Positions 18,919 through 27,719 of a stretch of DNA of 64,000 nt are shown here, piece after piece. Position numbers and translations under genes: made by a program. How positions within the stretch are numbered: position 1 is the first letter of the stretch; every line of letters begins with the position of its first letter. Under the pieces are notes generated by a model. The model saw nothing but the letters and a program-made list of their open reading frames with translations. It was not told the DNA's origin and did not search any database. The stretch spans positions 1,364,001 through 1,428,000 of the forward strand of contig NZ_OY764059.1 of assembly GCF_963668085.1 (NCBI RefSeq), given 5' to 3'. The DNA comes from an uncultured Ilyobacter sp. (lineage in GTDB: Bacteria > Fusobacteriota > Fusobacteriia > Fusobacteriales > Fusobacteriaceae).

Positions 18919-19077
18919 TTATAACGAAACAAACCCTCTGTTTAAAAGGGCTGGAGATAAATGACTTAAGCTCCCAACACTGTTTATCTCTATTCTACTT
19001 TGTTGATTTAGGACTAGCAGTAGTACCAGCAGCAGAGATAGCAGTAGAGATATTGTAATAGTGTGTGCTATTATCAT
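18919..19077 (-). CDS. leucine-rich leader peptide of the leu-ilv operon
   Basis: A 52-codon ORF begins with ATG 19077, seven bases after AAGGAGG. Codons 11-23 read LLLSLLLVLLLVL, ten leucines in thirteen positions using CTA and CTG, with valines between and isoleucines just before (MIIAHTITIS). It ends at TAA 18919. Ribosome stalling on this run when charged tRNA-Leu is scarce would change pairing in the following RNA and prevent the terminator at 18844-18869. The sequence shows promoter, leader ORF, pause hairpin and terminator in classic order. The mechanism is inferred by analogy with enteric leu and ilv attenuation. Confidence 0.85.
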   Translation of the reverse strand: MIIAHTITISLLLSLLLVLLLVLNQQSRIEINSVGSLSHLSPALLNRGFVSL

Positions 19078-19124
19078 TTTTCTTCCTCCTTTTCGTTAAT
19101 TGCCTTTGCTTCATGTTATGTAGA

Positions 19125-19153
19125 ATTTTAGCAAAATGGCGTTATAATGTCAA
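19125..19153 (-). promoter_or_regulatory. promoter of the leu-ilv operon
   Basis: On the minus strand TTGACA (19153-19148), a 17-base spacer and TAAAAT (19130-19125). Transcription would start near 19118, about 40 bases before the leader peptide ATG. Confidence 0.8.
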
Positions 19154-19428
19154 CTAAAATAATTAACTACAGTCAAACTTTTTCCCCTAAATTAAGAGCG
19201 CCCAAGGATAAAATTACATAGTCTTTATACAAATATTTCGGACAAAGCTTTTATTTAAAATGCACAAAACTTTTATAAACAAAAATAAAATTACACAATT
19301 AAAGTTTATACAATCCTTTTTTTATAATTTTGTATTATATTTTTTCAACACTTGTTTATCCCAAAAGAACTTTTCTATTTTTTTATCCGAGCTTATTCCT
19401 ATAATTAATTTTAAGGGAACTCTTCCAA

Positions 19429-20322
19429 TTAATATTTATCGGTTTTTCTTTTCGTTCCAAGCTCTTCATTTTTTTCATTTATAACTATATATTTAAAATG
19501 AGGTTTTATGCCTAATTTTCTAAGCTCCTTATAAAACTTCAGTCTGAACTCATTCTTAAATGACCAACCGTTGGCAGGAGTGTCTGTAAGAGCTGCTACC
19601 CAGCACTTTATGTTTTCAGAGCTCATTTCCATCACCCAAAAATGTGGTTCGCTTGTGAGATTTATATGTGGATTTTCCTTAGCCACCCTTAGGGACAGCT
19701 CTTTAACTACACTTATATCAGCTTCATAGGAAACCCAAAATTCTACCTTAGACCACTGGGATTGGTCCACAAGGGAGTAGTTTATAAAATTCTCTTTGAG
19801 CATGTTCACATTGGGTATTACAAATCTTTGCCAATCCCACAACTTTACTATGGTATGTGTCATATTTATATCTTCCACCACACCATATTGATCCTTTATA
19901 ACTATAGTGTCTCCTACATTAAATTGTTTCGAAAGGGTTATTACCATTCCGGCTATGATGTTTTCTATAAAAGGTTTGGCTGCAAATCCTAAAAATATAG
20001 TTCCAGTAGATGCAAACACAGAAAAGACACCCTTTGAAAAATTCCCCATAAAAGGATAAAGTAATAAAAATAACATTATTAAAAACCAAAAAAGAAAAAG
20101 TGACCTTCTTATGATTGTAAATCTAGCCCCTATATTTTTGAGAGCCTTTTCCTTAGACCTTTTGAGAGTTTTTTTAAAAATAGTCGATCCATTTCTCATG
20201 GCACCAAAATTTTTATTTTCCTCGACATTTCCCTTAAAATGATTCTCTAAGGTTCTAAGCCTAAATAAAAGATAAATCAAAGTAAATAGCAAAACTAAAA
20301 TCAAAGCAACATAATATACCAT
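19429..20322 (-). CDS. mscS: MscS-family small-conductance mechanosensitive channel
   Basis: A 297-residue membrane protein. One N-terminal helix and a basic linker are followed by two hydrophobic segments and the MscS pore region (FASTGTIFLGFAAKPFIENIIAGMVITLSKQFNVGDTIVI). The beta domain follows with VVEDINMTHTIVKLWDWQRFVIPN, then a C-terminal alpha/beta domain. It would open at the inner membrane under osmotic downshock. It lies alone between the leu promoter region and the next leftward gene. Residues from the pore helix to VIPN match the family closely. Confidence 0.9.
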   Translation of the reverse strand: MVYYVALILVLLFTLIYLLFRLRTLENHFKGNVEENKNFGAMRNGSTIFKKTLKRSKEKALKNIGARFTIIRRSLFLFWFLIMLFLLLYPFMGNFSKGVFSVFASTGTIFLGFAAKPFIENIIAGMVITLSKQFNVGDTIVIKDQYGVVEDINMTHTIVKLWDWQRFVIPNVNMLKENFINYSLVDQSQWSKVEFWVSYEADISVVKELSLRVAKENPHINLTSEPHFWVMEMSSENIKCWVAALTDTPANGWSFKNEFRLKFYKELRKLGIKPHFKYIVINEKNEELGTKRKTDKY

Positions 20323-20428
20323 TAAATATATACACCACCTAAATACTTTATAATTTTATTCATTATGATTGTAACATATTAATCTTTATCTGACCAACTG
20401 CAAAAAATGTATTTTCCTTGTGCTAAAG

Positions 20429-21286
20429 TTAGTATTTTTTTATTAACTGCTGCTTTTCTATATTGAATTCTTCTTGGGAAACAAGTTCTTCCTCTATAAG
20501 TTTTTTCTTTATTTTTTCATAGCATTTTTCCCCAAATGAATTTTTTATAGTATCTTCATAGGAAACAATAAGAGGTTTATAATCTTTTTCATGGAAGCCT
20601 TCTGGATTAGTTCTTTTAAAAGAAGAGCTGGTACCATAGTCCATATTTATGCAAGCTTTGTTATAATAGTCTTCAATTGTAAAACTATTTGTAAAGTCAT
20701 CTGGAAGAGTGATATAAAGCATCGAAAGGTCATCCTCAGCTAAAACTTCTATGGGCCAGAGATTGCATATAAGCGGTTTATGCTTCAATATCTCTTGGGC
20801 TTCCATACCCTTGTCTAGGCATATAGAATGCGCCGCACACAAAGTCGTGCTGTTCTTTGGTCTAAAGGCACAGGTGCATAGTTCTATCTCTTCCTCTATA
20901 TGCTCCTCTGGTATCATGAGCTCGTCCTCTGATATGCTTTCCTCTATACTTTTCCTATCATAGCCTAGCTCTTCAAGGATGTCTATATTTTTAGTCAAAT
21001 TATTATATTCATCTATATTTTCTAAAATAAGCTTTCTTGTAGCATCACTGAATTTTGACGGTGCATCTCCACAGCAGGTATCCAAACAGTTAAAACAGTC
21101 AAAATTGGTCATGGCAGAAAAAACCTTATAATCTATCCTTGCCATATAGGTTTTTCCTTTTATCTCTACCTGGCTCTCTAGCATATCTCCACTAGAAAAA
21201 TACCTCCTGGCCATTTTTTCCTTCTCAGAAGGCATTTTATACAATTTTTCTCCCTTAGGATGGTCTAAAAATAAAAAATAAATCAT
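20429..21286 (-). CDS. YkgJ/DUF3109-type cysteine-cluster protein
   Basis: A 285-residue soluble protein. The segment CFNCLDTCCGDAP near residue 65 has the CxxCxxxCC pattern of the YkgJ family, thought to bind Zn or an Fe-S cluster. Further cysteines occur in CTCAFRP, CAAHSICLDKG and KPLICNLWPIE, the pattern seen in DUF3109 proteins. Function is unknown. The ATG at 21286 follows AGAGAGG with good spacing. It lies between mscS and a leftward tRNA cluster; no functional link is evident. Confidence 0.75.
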   Translation of the reverse strand: MIYFLFLDHPKGEKLYKMPSEKEKMARRYFSSGDMLESQVEIKGKTYMARIDYKVFSAMTNFDCFNCLDTCCGDAPSKFSDATRKLILENIDEYNNLTKNIDILEELGYDRKSIEESISEDELMIPEEHIEEEIELCTCAFRPKNSTTLCAAHSICLDKGMEAQEILKHKPLICNLWPIEVLAEDDLSMLYITLPDDFTNSFTIEDYYNKACINMDYGTSSSFKRTNPEGFHEKDYKPLIVSYEDTIKNSFGEKCYEKIKKKLIEEELVSQEEFNIEKQQLIKKY

Positions 21287-21348
21287 AAGTTTACCTCTCT
21301 TAAAATAAATCGTTTTTCATATATCCCGCTTTGCTCTAATTATAAATT

Positions 21349-21374
21349 AAAAAAACAGCTCCGAAAAGCTGCTT
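21349..21374 (-). terminator. terminator of the tRNA cluster
   Basis: CAGCT/AGCTG arms with a short loop followed on the minus strand by a run of T. It lies just past tRNA-Leu in the reading direction. Confidence 0.6.
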
Positions 21375-21385
21375 TAAGTCCTTAT

Positions 21386-21469
21386 TGGTGCGGAGGGGGA
21401 GACTTGAACTCCCACGTCAAAGACACTAGATCCTAAGTCTAGCGCGTCTGCCAATTCCGCCACCCCCGC
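21386..21469 (-). tRNA. tRNA-Leu (anticodon TAG)
   Basis: An 84-base gene on the minus strand, GCGGGGG at the 5' end and encoded CCA at the 3' end, with the anticodon stem CTAGA/TCTAG around CTTAGGA and a long variable arm typical of type II tRNAs. It reads the CUN leucine codons used heavily in the leader peptide at 18919-19077. Confidence 0.95.
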
Positions 21470-21489
21470 GTAGATAAGTATAAAATTGT

Positions 21490-21565
<76 letters not shown>

Positions 21566-21569
21566 AAAA

Positions 21570-21646
21570 TGGTCGGAACAGCAAGATTTGAACTTGCGAC
21601 CCCCTGCTCCCAAGGCAGGTGCGCTACCGGGCTGCGCTATGCTCCG
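21570..21646 (-). tRNA. tRNA-Pro (anticodon TGG)
   Basis: A 77-base cloverleaf with CGGAG at the 5' end, anticodon stem CCTGC/GCAGG around CTTGGGA, T-loop GTTCAAA and encoded CCA. It is the first gene of the three-tRNA cluster. Confidence 0.95.
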
Positions 21647-21876
21647 TTATATTTTTGTCTTCCGACAGAAATAATAATAACATAACAAAAAAACTTTTGC
21701 AAGAGTTTTTTTGTTTTTTCTTTTATTACTGCCATTTACAACCACGATCAATTACTCCGAAGCTATTAATTCCAAGGAATTTTAAAGTAAAAAAAATACT
21801 CACTTCTAAAAACTTGAAAAATAATTATCTTTATGTTATTTTGTATATATATACTTTACAAAATTAGGAGCTTAAT

Positions 21877-22029
21877 ATGTTAGGACTTTTTATCATCACC
21901 TTTATAATTATGGCTTTAATATTTAGAGATTATTTCATTTATGTAGTATTATTCTTTGTCTCTTTAATCGCTGCAGACTGTTTTTTCTATAACTACATGA
22001 TCAAACCTTGTCTCGGGAAGTTTTTTTAG
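21877..22029 (+). CDS. possible 50-residue membrane protein
   Basis: An ATG placed 6 bases after TTAGGAG opens a 50-residue frame ending at TAG 22027-22029. The product is hydrophobic throughout, with MLGLFIITFIIMALIF at the start and a second segment YVVLFFVSLIAA, so one or two membrane spans are likely. It resembles no family I recognise. It lies alone between the tRNA cluster and a repeat element. The ribosome site and hydrophobic pattern are the only support. Confidence 0.45.
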   Translation: MLGLFIITFIIMALIFRDYFIYVVLFFVSLIAADCFFYNYMIKPCLGKFF

Positions 22030-22127
22030 AAATTTTTTCCTAAATATACTCACTGATGATACTTAATTTAAATTTAGATAAAAGTTTAAAATAAATAGAC
22101 TGGATTGCTCTCTTTACTTAAAATTAA

Positions 22128-22620
22128 GTATTGAATTTATCCAAACTTCCGTTACTTTTCTCTTGAAAGAAAAGCACCCCAAGGGCATTTCCTCCCTTCG
22201 GTCAGGGCATAACCAAAAGTTCAAGCCTGTGAAAAATCAGCTAAATAACCTTGAAAATCCAATAGCAATAATGAAACTCAGAAAACAAGTTTCTGAGAAC
22301 CAAAAAATATACTCACACAACTCGTTATTTTCTGGTCACTCGCTACGCTCAGGCAGTCGATTTTTTCTAAGGATTTTACTACGGTTATTCTTAACGCTGA
22401 TTTTGTCAATGGCAAGGGAAAAGAGACAGAAAACCTCTCGCAAAAGAGAGTATTTATAGTTTAGGTTTTAACTCTGTGAAACTCTTTCTTTTCCTCTGTG
22501 CTCTCTGTGGCCAAAATCTTTTGTCCTTATTCGTTTTAATTTTTTTTGAATTTTATCGTTTTTCATTCGTGACAAAATCCCTTGACTCTAATATTCTTGT
22601 AAATTCAGTAATTTATTTTA
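22128..22620. repeat. interspersed repeat, copy A (partial)
   Basis: Begins with the shared end sequence TATTGAATTTATCC and GTTAC, then about 290 bases nearly identical to the reverse of 51560-51852. After 22421 it diverges and holds three CTCTGTG heptamers (22472, 22494, 22503) and one ATTCGTG (22565). It closes with AAATTCAGTAATTTATTT, which matches the right end of copy D. No transposase is present. It fills most of the 770-base gap before the BMP gene. Confidence 0.75.
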
Positions 22621-22739
22621 AGCATCAACTTTTGTAAATAACTAACCTAATTTATTGTCACTTTTCTTTGAAAGATAATCTTCCAGTATATTCATAATCA
22701 TTGTTTAAAAATTAGAAAAAATTTAATTGAATAAATATA

Positions 22740-22790
22740 AAAGAGAGGATTGAGATCACTTTAAGTTAAGTGATTCCACATCCTCTCTTT
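22740..22790. terminator. two-tier terminator after the BMP-family gene
   Basis: Outer arms AAAGAGAGGAT/ATCCTCTCTTT enclose an inner hairpin ATCACT/AGTGAT. It lies 8 bases past the stop of the leftward BMP gene and has the same two-tier layout as the terminator at 6077-6120. Confidence 0.75.
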
Positions 22791-22798
22791 TTAAAAAA

Positions 22799-23770
22799 CT
22801 ATTCTGAAACTTTTATCTTCCCTTTAATAATATCATTTTTTATCTTATTAAGTTTAGCTATTCTTTCTTTACCTATGATATCTTTTGTGTATCTGAAGTC
22901 TGTAAGGGATACCCCGTTGCTCGCAAGATTCGCCTGAGTGTATCCAGGTGAAAACTTACCTTTTATCAGGTCGGATACAAGGCTGTACACAGCGTTATCT
23001 ATTCTGACTCTCACAGAGGTCAAGATAGTCCCTGGAAGGACACCATCCTCATCTACATCACAGCCTATAGCATACACGCCTCTTTCTTTTGCAGCTTGAA
23101 AAAGACCTCTTCCTGTTCCTTCTGCAACGTGCATAATAACATCTGCTTTTCTATCCATCATCATAAGTGAGATATTTTTACCAGTAGCCGGATCGTTGAA
23201 GGGGTTGCTGCTTGTAGTAGGCATATAAGTATTATATACCTTCACCTTTGGATTGACATACTGTGCCCCTTGTCTGAACCCGTTTTTAAATCTGTTAAAA
23301 GATCTGTTATCCATGGCAGGAATAGTCCCTACAACTCCTGTCTTACTAATCATTGCAGATAATGCCCCTGCTAAAAATGACATCTCCTGCTCAGCAAAGT
23401 CTATAGTGACAGTATTAGGTATCTCTATCGTAGCTCCCACAAGTCCAAATTTTTGTTCTGGATACTCTTTTGCAGCTACCTTCATCGATTCAGCCACCAC
23501 TGTTCCCATCCCGATAACAATATCATAATCTCCGGTACTTGCAAAATCCCTCAAATACTGAAGATCTTCGTTTATATTTGACGGTTCAACATACTTAAAC
23601 TCAATTTTACCCTCATCCTGCAACTTTGTCAGAGCCTTATAAGCCATATGGTTAAATCCTGTACCTAAACCTCCAGAGGACAACACCAGCCCCACCTTTG
23701 TTTTTTCTGCTCCAAAGGCTGTAAAAGTAAAAATAATAATTCCTGCTATAACACCCAATAATCTCTTCAT
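22799..23770 (-). CDS. BMP-family (PnrA/Med-like) periplasmic substrate-binding protein
   Basis: A 323-residue exported protein. A signal peptide (MKRLLGVIAGIIIFTFTAFGA) without a lipobox cysteine precedes the BMP domain, with VGLVLSSGGLGTGFNHMAYK, YDIVIGMGTVVAESM and VIMHVAEGTGRGLFQAAKERG. Family members bind nucleosides for ABC uptake. No ABC permease or ATPase gene is adjacent, so the partner must be elsewhere or the protein is a sensor. Two palindromes lie upstream (23815-23834 and 23848-23873). The gene has its own terminator. Confidence 0.9.
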   Translation of the reverse strand: MKRLLGVIAGIIIFTFTAFGAEKTKVGLVLSSGGLGTGFNHMAYKALTKLQDEGKIEFKYVEPSNINEDLQYLRDFASTGDYDIVIGMGTVVAESMKVAAKEYPEQKFGLVGATIEIPNTVTIDFAEQEMSFLAGALSAMISKTGVVGTIPAMDNRSFNRFKNGFRQGAQYVNPKVKVYNTYMPTTSSNPFNDPATGKNISLMMMDRKADVIMHVAEGTGRGLFQAAKERGVYAIGCDVDEDGVLPGTILTSVRVRIDNAVYSLVSDLIKGKFSPGYTQANLASNGVSLTDFRYTKDIIGKERIAKLNKIKNDIIKGKIKVSE

Positions 23771-23814
23771 GAAAATTCCCCACCTCTTAAATTAAATTTA
23801 GACCTTTAATTTAT

Positions 23815-23873
23815 CATATTTTTTAAAAAATATGCAGTTCTAAAAATCCAAATTGTTTCGGTACAATTATTGG
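23815..23873. promoter_or_regulatory. palindromes upstream of the BMP gene
   Basis: 23815-23834 is a perfect 20-bp palindrome (CATATTTTTT/AAAAAATATG). 23848-23873 has CCAA...TTGG and AATTGT/ACAATT arms. They lie 45 and 78 bases upstream of the BMP start and could be operator sites. No regulator is implied by the neighbours. Confidence 0.35.
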
Positions 23874-23946
23874 TTTTTAATAATCGATACTAGAGATGAG
23901 GGATACAAAAATAGTAAAACAATAAAATTTAACATAATTTTTGCAC

Positions 23947-23972
23947 AAAAAAACCCGCCTTGAGGCGGGTTT
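23947..23972. terminator. terminator after fprA
   Basis: AAACCCGCC/GGCGGGTTT with a 4-base loop, flanked by A's and T's. It ends just before the fprA stop codon. Confidence 0.9.
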
Positions 23973-23975
23973 TAA

Positions 23976-25184
23976 TTATCTATGAGATTTTATCTTTTCA
24001 GCCATTGCTCTTGCAATATCTTCAAGTTTTTCATAATCTTCTAATGTAGGATTTCCCCTAACTTCTACAGCTTCTGCTACAATTTCATTTCCGTTTAATG
24101 CATCGGCGAAAGCCTGGATTCCTCTAACTCCTCCGCCACTCCACATCATATTTCCAAATATACCTAAATATCTGTTTTTCAGTCCGTAATTCTGGAGTTT
24201 GTGAAGTAAAGGCTGTACTTTTGGATAAAGGGCGTTGTTGTGTGAGCACGAACCGATAATAAGCCCTTTATATTTCCATATGTCACTTATAATAAAAGAG
24301 TGATCTGTTTTTGAAGCATCATAAACTTTTATCTCTTTTATTCCTTGAGCACTTAACTCTCTGGCTATGGCATTTGCCTGCTTTGCCGTATTACCGTACA
24401 TAGTTCCATATACGATAACTACACCTTCTGATTCTGGTTCAAGTCTAGACCAGTAGTCATAATGTTTTATAACTCTGTTTATGTCACTTCTCCATACTAT
24501 ACCGTGTGACGGGCATATATACTTGATCTCAAGAGGACCTAATTTTTTTATGGCATTTTGCACCTGCATACCATACTTTCCAACTATGTTGGCATAATAT
24601 CTTCTCATCTCATCTTCGTAGAAATCAAAGTTTACTTCATCGTCAAAAATTCCGCCATCTAAAGCTCCGAAACTTCCAAAGGCGTCATTTGAGAAAAGGA
24701 TTTTTTCAGTTGTATCATAGGTAGCCATACTTTCAGGCCAGTGTACCATAGGCATCATAGCAAAAGTAAGTTTGTGATGCCCTAAATCTAAAATATCCCC
24801 CTCTTTTACAGGATAAAAATTATCTTCATTTGCATCGTGGAAGAAGGCTTTGATCATAGGGAATGTTTTGGCATTTCCTACTACTTTTGCATTTGGATAT
24901 TTTTTCATAAGGTCTTTCAGACCACCTGAATGGTCAGGCTCCATATGATTTACTATGATGTAGTCAAGATCTTTTCCATCTAAAACATACTCAAGTTTTT
25001 CCATGAAAAGTCCCTCTACTCCAAATTCTACAGTGTCGATAACACAAGTCTTCTCATCGTTAATAACATATGAATTGTATGCTACTCCCATAGGAAGAGG
25101 CATGTAATTTTCGAATCTTTCAGTTTTTCTATCATTTGCTCCAACCCAATAAACATTATCGGTTACATTTACTAAATTATGCAT
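23976..25184 (-). CDS. fprA: FprA-type flavodiiron protein
   Basis: A 402-residue A-type flavoprotein. The N-terminal metallo-beta-lactamase-like domain carries the diiron ligand motif NHMEPDHSGGL (near 79-85). The C-terminal flavodoxin domain (about 255-400) has the FMN loop YGTMYGNTAKQANAIA. Such proteins reduce O2 to water or NO to N2O and protect anaerobes. No rubredoxin domain or neighbouring rubredoxin gene is present, so the electron donor is encoded elsewhere. Length is the usual 390-410. The gene is monocistronic by its flanking terminator. Confidence 0.95.
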   Translation of the reverse strand: MHNLVNVTDNVYWVGANDRKTERFENYMPLPMGVAYNSYVINDEKTCVIDTVEFGVEGLFMEKLEYVLDGKDLDYIIVNHMEPDHSGGLKDLMKKYPNAKVVGNAKTFPMIKAFFHDANEDNFYPVKEGDILDLGHHKLTFAMMPMVHWPESMATYDTTEKILFSNDAFGSFGALDGGIFDDEVNFDFYEDEMRRYYANIVGKYGMQVQNAIKKLGPLEIKYICPSHGIVWRSDINRVIKHYDYWSRLEPESEGVVIVYGTMYGNTAKQANAIARELSAQGIKEIKVYDASKTDHSFIISDIWKYKGLIIGSCSHNNALYPKVQPLLHKLQNYGLKNRYLGIFGNMMWSGGGVRGIQAFADALNGNEIVAEAVEVRGNPTLEDYEKLEDIARAMAEKIKSHR

Positions 25185-25376
25185 TCTTACCTCCTTATAA
25201 AATCATTACAGATGGTTTATTTAATTACAATAATAACAAATTTATATTTTTTTCACAAGATTTTTTTGTAAAACATAGCTTTACAAAACTACTCTTTCAC
25301 TCTTAAAATTATACTTTTATATCACAGAAATTTCAAGTTTTTAAAAAATAGTTTCAATTAATGATTTCTTTTGCTA

Positions 25377-25404
25377 TTGTCACTTTGTTATTTTATGATA
25401 TAAT
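25377..25404 (+). promoter_or_regulatory. promoter of lgt
   Basis: TTGTCA, a 16-base spacer and TATAAT, ending 31 bases before the lgt ATG. Confidence 0.6.
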
Positions 25405-25435
25405 CTTTGTAAAGTCTATATTTCAGGAGGACAGA

Positions 25436-26299
25436 ATGGATCCAATACTATTTGAAATCGGAGGCTTCCAGCTAAGATATTACGGCCTCATGTACGCACT
25501 TGCATTTTTTATAGGAATAGAGATAGCAAAACACGAAGCAAAAAGAATGAATATGTCACCAGCCCTTTTAGAAAACTTTGCTATAACTGCTATGGTGTCT
25601 GGGCTCATCGGAGGAAGACTTTATTATGTACTCTTTAATCCTCATTATTACTTTAATAATCCAATGGAGATCCCTGCCGTCTGGAACGGGGGAATGGCCA
25701 TTCATGGAGGTATCATCGGAGGAATTATCGGTACCTTTATCTTTGCCCATCGAAACAAGGTCAGCCCTTGGAAACTAGGTGATATTGCCGCAGCTCCATT
25801 TATCCTAGGACAGGGTATTGGAAGATTCGGTAACCTTATGAACGGAGAGATTCACGGAGTACCGACATTTACTCCTTGGAAGGTTATTTTTACATTAAAG
25901 CCTGGATTTTATACTTGGTATGATCAGTACAGAGCCATGAGTATAGAGGCTCAGATGAAGTACAAGGAGCTAGTTCCCTGGGGGATTGTCTTCCCGGAAT
26001 CTTCTCCTGCAGGAAGTGAATTTCCAAATCTTCCACTGCACCCAGCCATGCTATATGAGATGTTTTTAAACTTCACAGCTTTTTTTCTTATCTGGTTTTA
26101 TTTCAGAAAAAAAGATTATGCTGCCGGTACTGTTTGGTGGATTTATGTGATTATGTACAGTCTCATAAGAGTTTTTGTAAGTTTTTTCAGAGCAGAAGAC
26201 CTTATGATAGTTGGGTTCAGAGCCCCCCATGCAATTAGCATCATCTTCGTTGCTGTTTCTATTATTATGATTAAATATCTAAATAGAAAGAAAATCTAA
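25436..26299 (+). CDS. lgt: prolipoprotein diacylglyceryl transferase
   Basis: A 287-residue inner-membrane enzyme. It transfers diacylglyceryl from phosphatidylglycerol to the lipobox cysteine of prolipoproteins such as MetQ in this window. Conserved Lgt elements are FQLRYYGLMYALAFF, GGRLYYV, HGGIIGGIIG and the signature GRFGNLMNGEIHG. The start is ATG 25436, five bases after AGGAGG; the frame is open further upstream but without a ribosome site and across the promoter. A terminator follows directly, so the gene stands alone. Confidence 0.95.
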   Translation: MDPILFEIGGFQLRYYGLMYALAFFIGIEIAKHEAKRMNMSPALLENFAITAMVSGLIGGRLYYVLFNPHYYFNNPMEIPAVWNGGMAIHGGIIGGIIGTFIFAHRNKVSPWKLGDIAAAPFILGQGIGRFGNLMNGEIHGVPTFTPWKVIFTLKPGFYTWYDQYRAMSIEAQMKYKELVPWGIVFPESSPAGSEFPNLPLHPAMLYEMFLNFTAFFLIWFYFRKKDYAAGTVWWIYVIMYSLIRVFVSFFRAEDLMIVGFRAPHAISIIFVAVSIIMIKYLNRKKI

Positions 26300-26322
26300 G
26301 AGGGATAATTATCCCTCTTTTT
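26298..26322 (+). terminator. terminator after lgt
   Basis: AAGAGGGAT/ATCCCTCTT around AATT, followed by T's. It starts at the lgt stop codon. Confidence 0.85.
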
Positions 26323-26465
26323 AATTTATTTTAAACTCTTAAACTGACAGGTTTTAGCTTTTAATAAAAAAAATTATAACTAAAAGATTTAAATTTGAAA
26401 AAATTTCTAATTAGTAGTATAATTTTCTTAAAAAATTACTGCTATTATTGATGAGGTGAAATTCT

Positions 26466-27638
26466 ATGAAAAAAAACGTATTATTGGGAGTTACAGGAGG
26501 GATAGCTGCATATAAGGCTGCAAATATAATCTCTCTCCTAAAAAAGAGTGGATGCAATGTCAGAGTTATCATGACAAAAAGCGCCACCGAAATAATAACC
26601 CCTCTTACCCTTGAGACCCTTGCAAGAGACAGGGTTATAGTAGACATGTGGGAAAAAAAGCCCAACCTTGAAGTAGAGCACATCTCTTTCGGAGAATGGG
26701 CTGATGTGGTTTTAATTGCCCCAGCTACATATAACATGGTGGGTAAGGTAGCAAACGGAATCGCAGATGATATGCTCTCTACAGTTATCTCTGCCACAAA
26801 GGCACCTGTTTATTTTGCCCTTGCAATGAATGTAAATATGTATGAAAACCCTATTTTAAAGGACAACATAAATAAGTTAAAAAAATACGGGTATAAGTTT
26901 ATAGAGGCTGACGAAGGATTCCTTGCATGCAATGTAAATGCTAAAGGGAGACTAAAAAAAGAAGAGGATATTGTGGATATCATTAAAAACCAATTAAACC
27001 CATTAGAAAGGTCACTTGAGGGTAAAAAAATCCTTATCACTGCAGGAAGAACAGAAGAAGCAGTAGATCCTGTAAGATATTTATCAAACAGATCTACCGG
27101 TCAGATGGGATACTCCCTAGCTTCAGCTGCAGTACAGCTAGGTGCAGAGGTAACTCTAGTTTCAGGCCCTACAAATATTCCTGTCCCTGAAGGCCTACAA
27201 AACTTTTTACAAGTCAGAAGTGCACAGGAGATGTTTGACACAGTCATGGAATATTACGACAGTCAGGATGCGGCTATAGCCTGTGCTGCTGTGGCAGACT
27301 ATAAGATAAAAGAATATTCTCAGCATAAAATAAAGAAAAAAGATGGAGACATGATCTTAGTTCTTGACCGAAACCCAGATATACTTTATGAAATGGGTCA
27401 GAGAAAAAATAAACAGTTTCTTATAGGGTTTGCAGCAGAAAGTGAAAATTTAATAGAAAATGCAACGAGGAAACTTCAAAAGAAAAACTTAGATCTCATC
27501 GTTGGAAACCTTGTGACATACATGCAAAGCTCAAATAATCAGGTAACACTATTGAAAAAAGACGGCTCAAAAACAGAGCTACCTGAAATGAAAAAGCAGG
27601 AACTTGCATTTAATATATTGAAAGAGATCAAATTCTAA
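26466..27638 (+). CDS. coaBC: bifunctional phosphopantothenoylcysteine decarboxylase / phosphopantothenate-cysteine ligase
   Basis: A 390-residue two-domain enzyme of coenzyme A synthesis. The N-terminal flavoprotein CoaC domain (1-185) starts LLGVTGGIAAYKAANI and has the catalytic-region motif AMNVNMYENP. The CoaB ligase domain (about 186-390) begins GKKILITAGRTEEAVDPVRYLSNRSTGQMG. Both domains are complete. The ATG follows a GAGGTG site. It is transcribed alone. Pantothenate-side neighbours are absent; the ketopantoate reductase at 35267-36190 belongs to the same overall pathway. Confidence 0.96.
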   Translation: MKKNVLLGVTGGIAAYKAANIISLLKKSGCNVRVIMTKSATEIITPLTLETLARDRVIVDMWEKKPNLEVEHISFGEWADVVLIAPATYNMVGKVANGIADDMLSTVISATKAPVYFALAMNVNMYENPILKDNINKLKKYGYKFIEADEGFLACNVNAKGRLKKEEDIVDIIKNQLNPLERSLEGKKILITAGRTEEAVDPVRYLSNRSTGQMGYSLASAAVQLGAEVTLVSGPTNIPVPEGLQNFLQVRSAQEMFDTVMEYYDSQDAAIACAAVADYKIKEYSQHKIKKKDGDMILVLDRNPDILYEMGQRKNKQFLIGFAAESENLIENATRKLQKKNLDLIVGNLVTYMQSSNNQVTLLKKDGSKTELPEMKKQELAFNILKEIKF

Positions 27639-27690
27639 TAAGACAATTACATATATTAATATTTTGAAACAAGATTTACTAAAAAACATA

Positions 27691-27719
27691 TTGTTTATAG
27701 AATATAAAAATGTTATAAT
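27691..27719 (+). promoter_or_regulatory. promoter of the cold-shock gene with long 5' leader
   Basis: TTGTTT, a 17-base spacer and TATAAT. The start would be near 27726, giving a leader of about 140 bases before the cold-shock ATG. Long leaders are typical of csp genes, where they act as thermosensors. I could not identify a cold-box sequence. Confidence 0.6.

Noticed and set aside
18814-19118. A leucine T-box before leuA
   Set aside because: No T-box sequence (AGGGTGGNACCGCG type) or specifier loop was found. The leader peptide and terminator explain the region.
19260-19484. A 74-residue ORF downstream of mscS
   Set aside because: Extremely AT-rich, no ribosome site, and it overlaps the mscS 3' end on the other strand.
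25210-25225. A GATGGTTTATTTAA stretch upstream of fprA resembling the KipR site
   Set aside because: Only one half-site is present, with no inverted partner; it is probably chance in AT-rich DNA.
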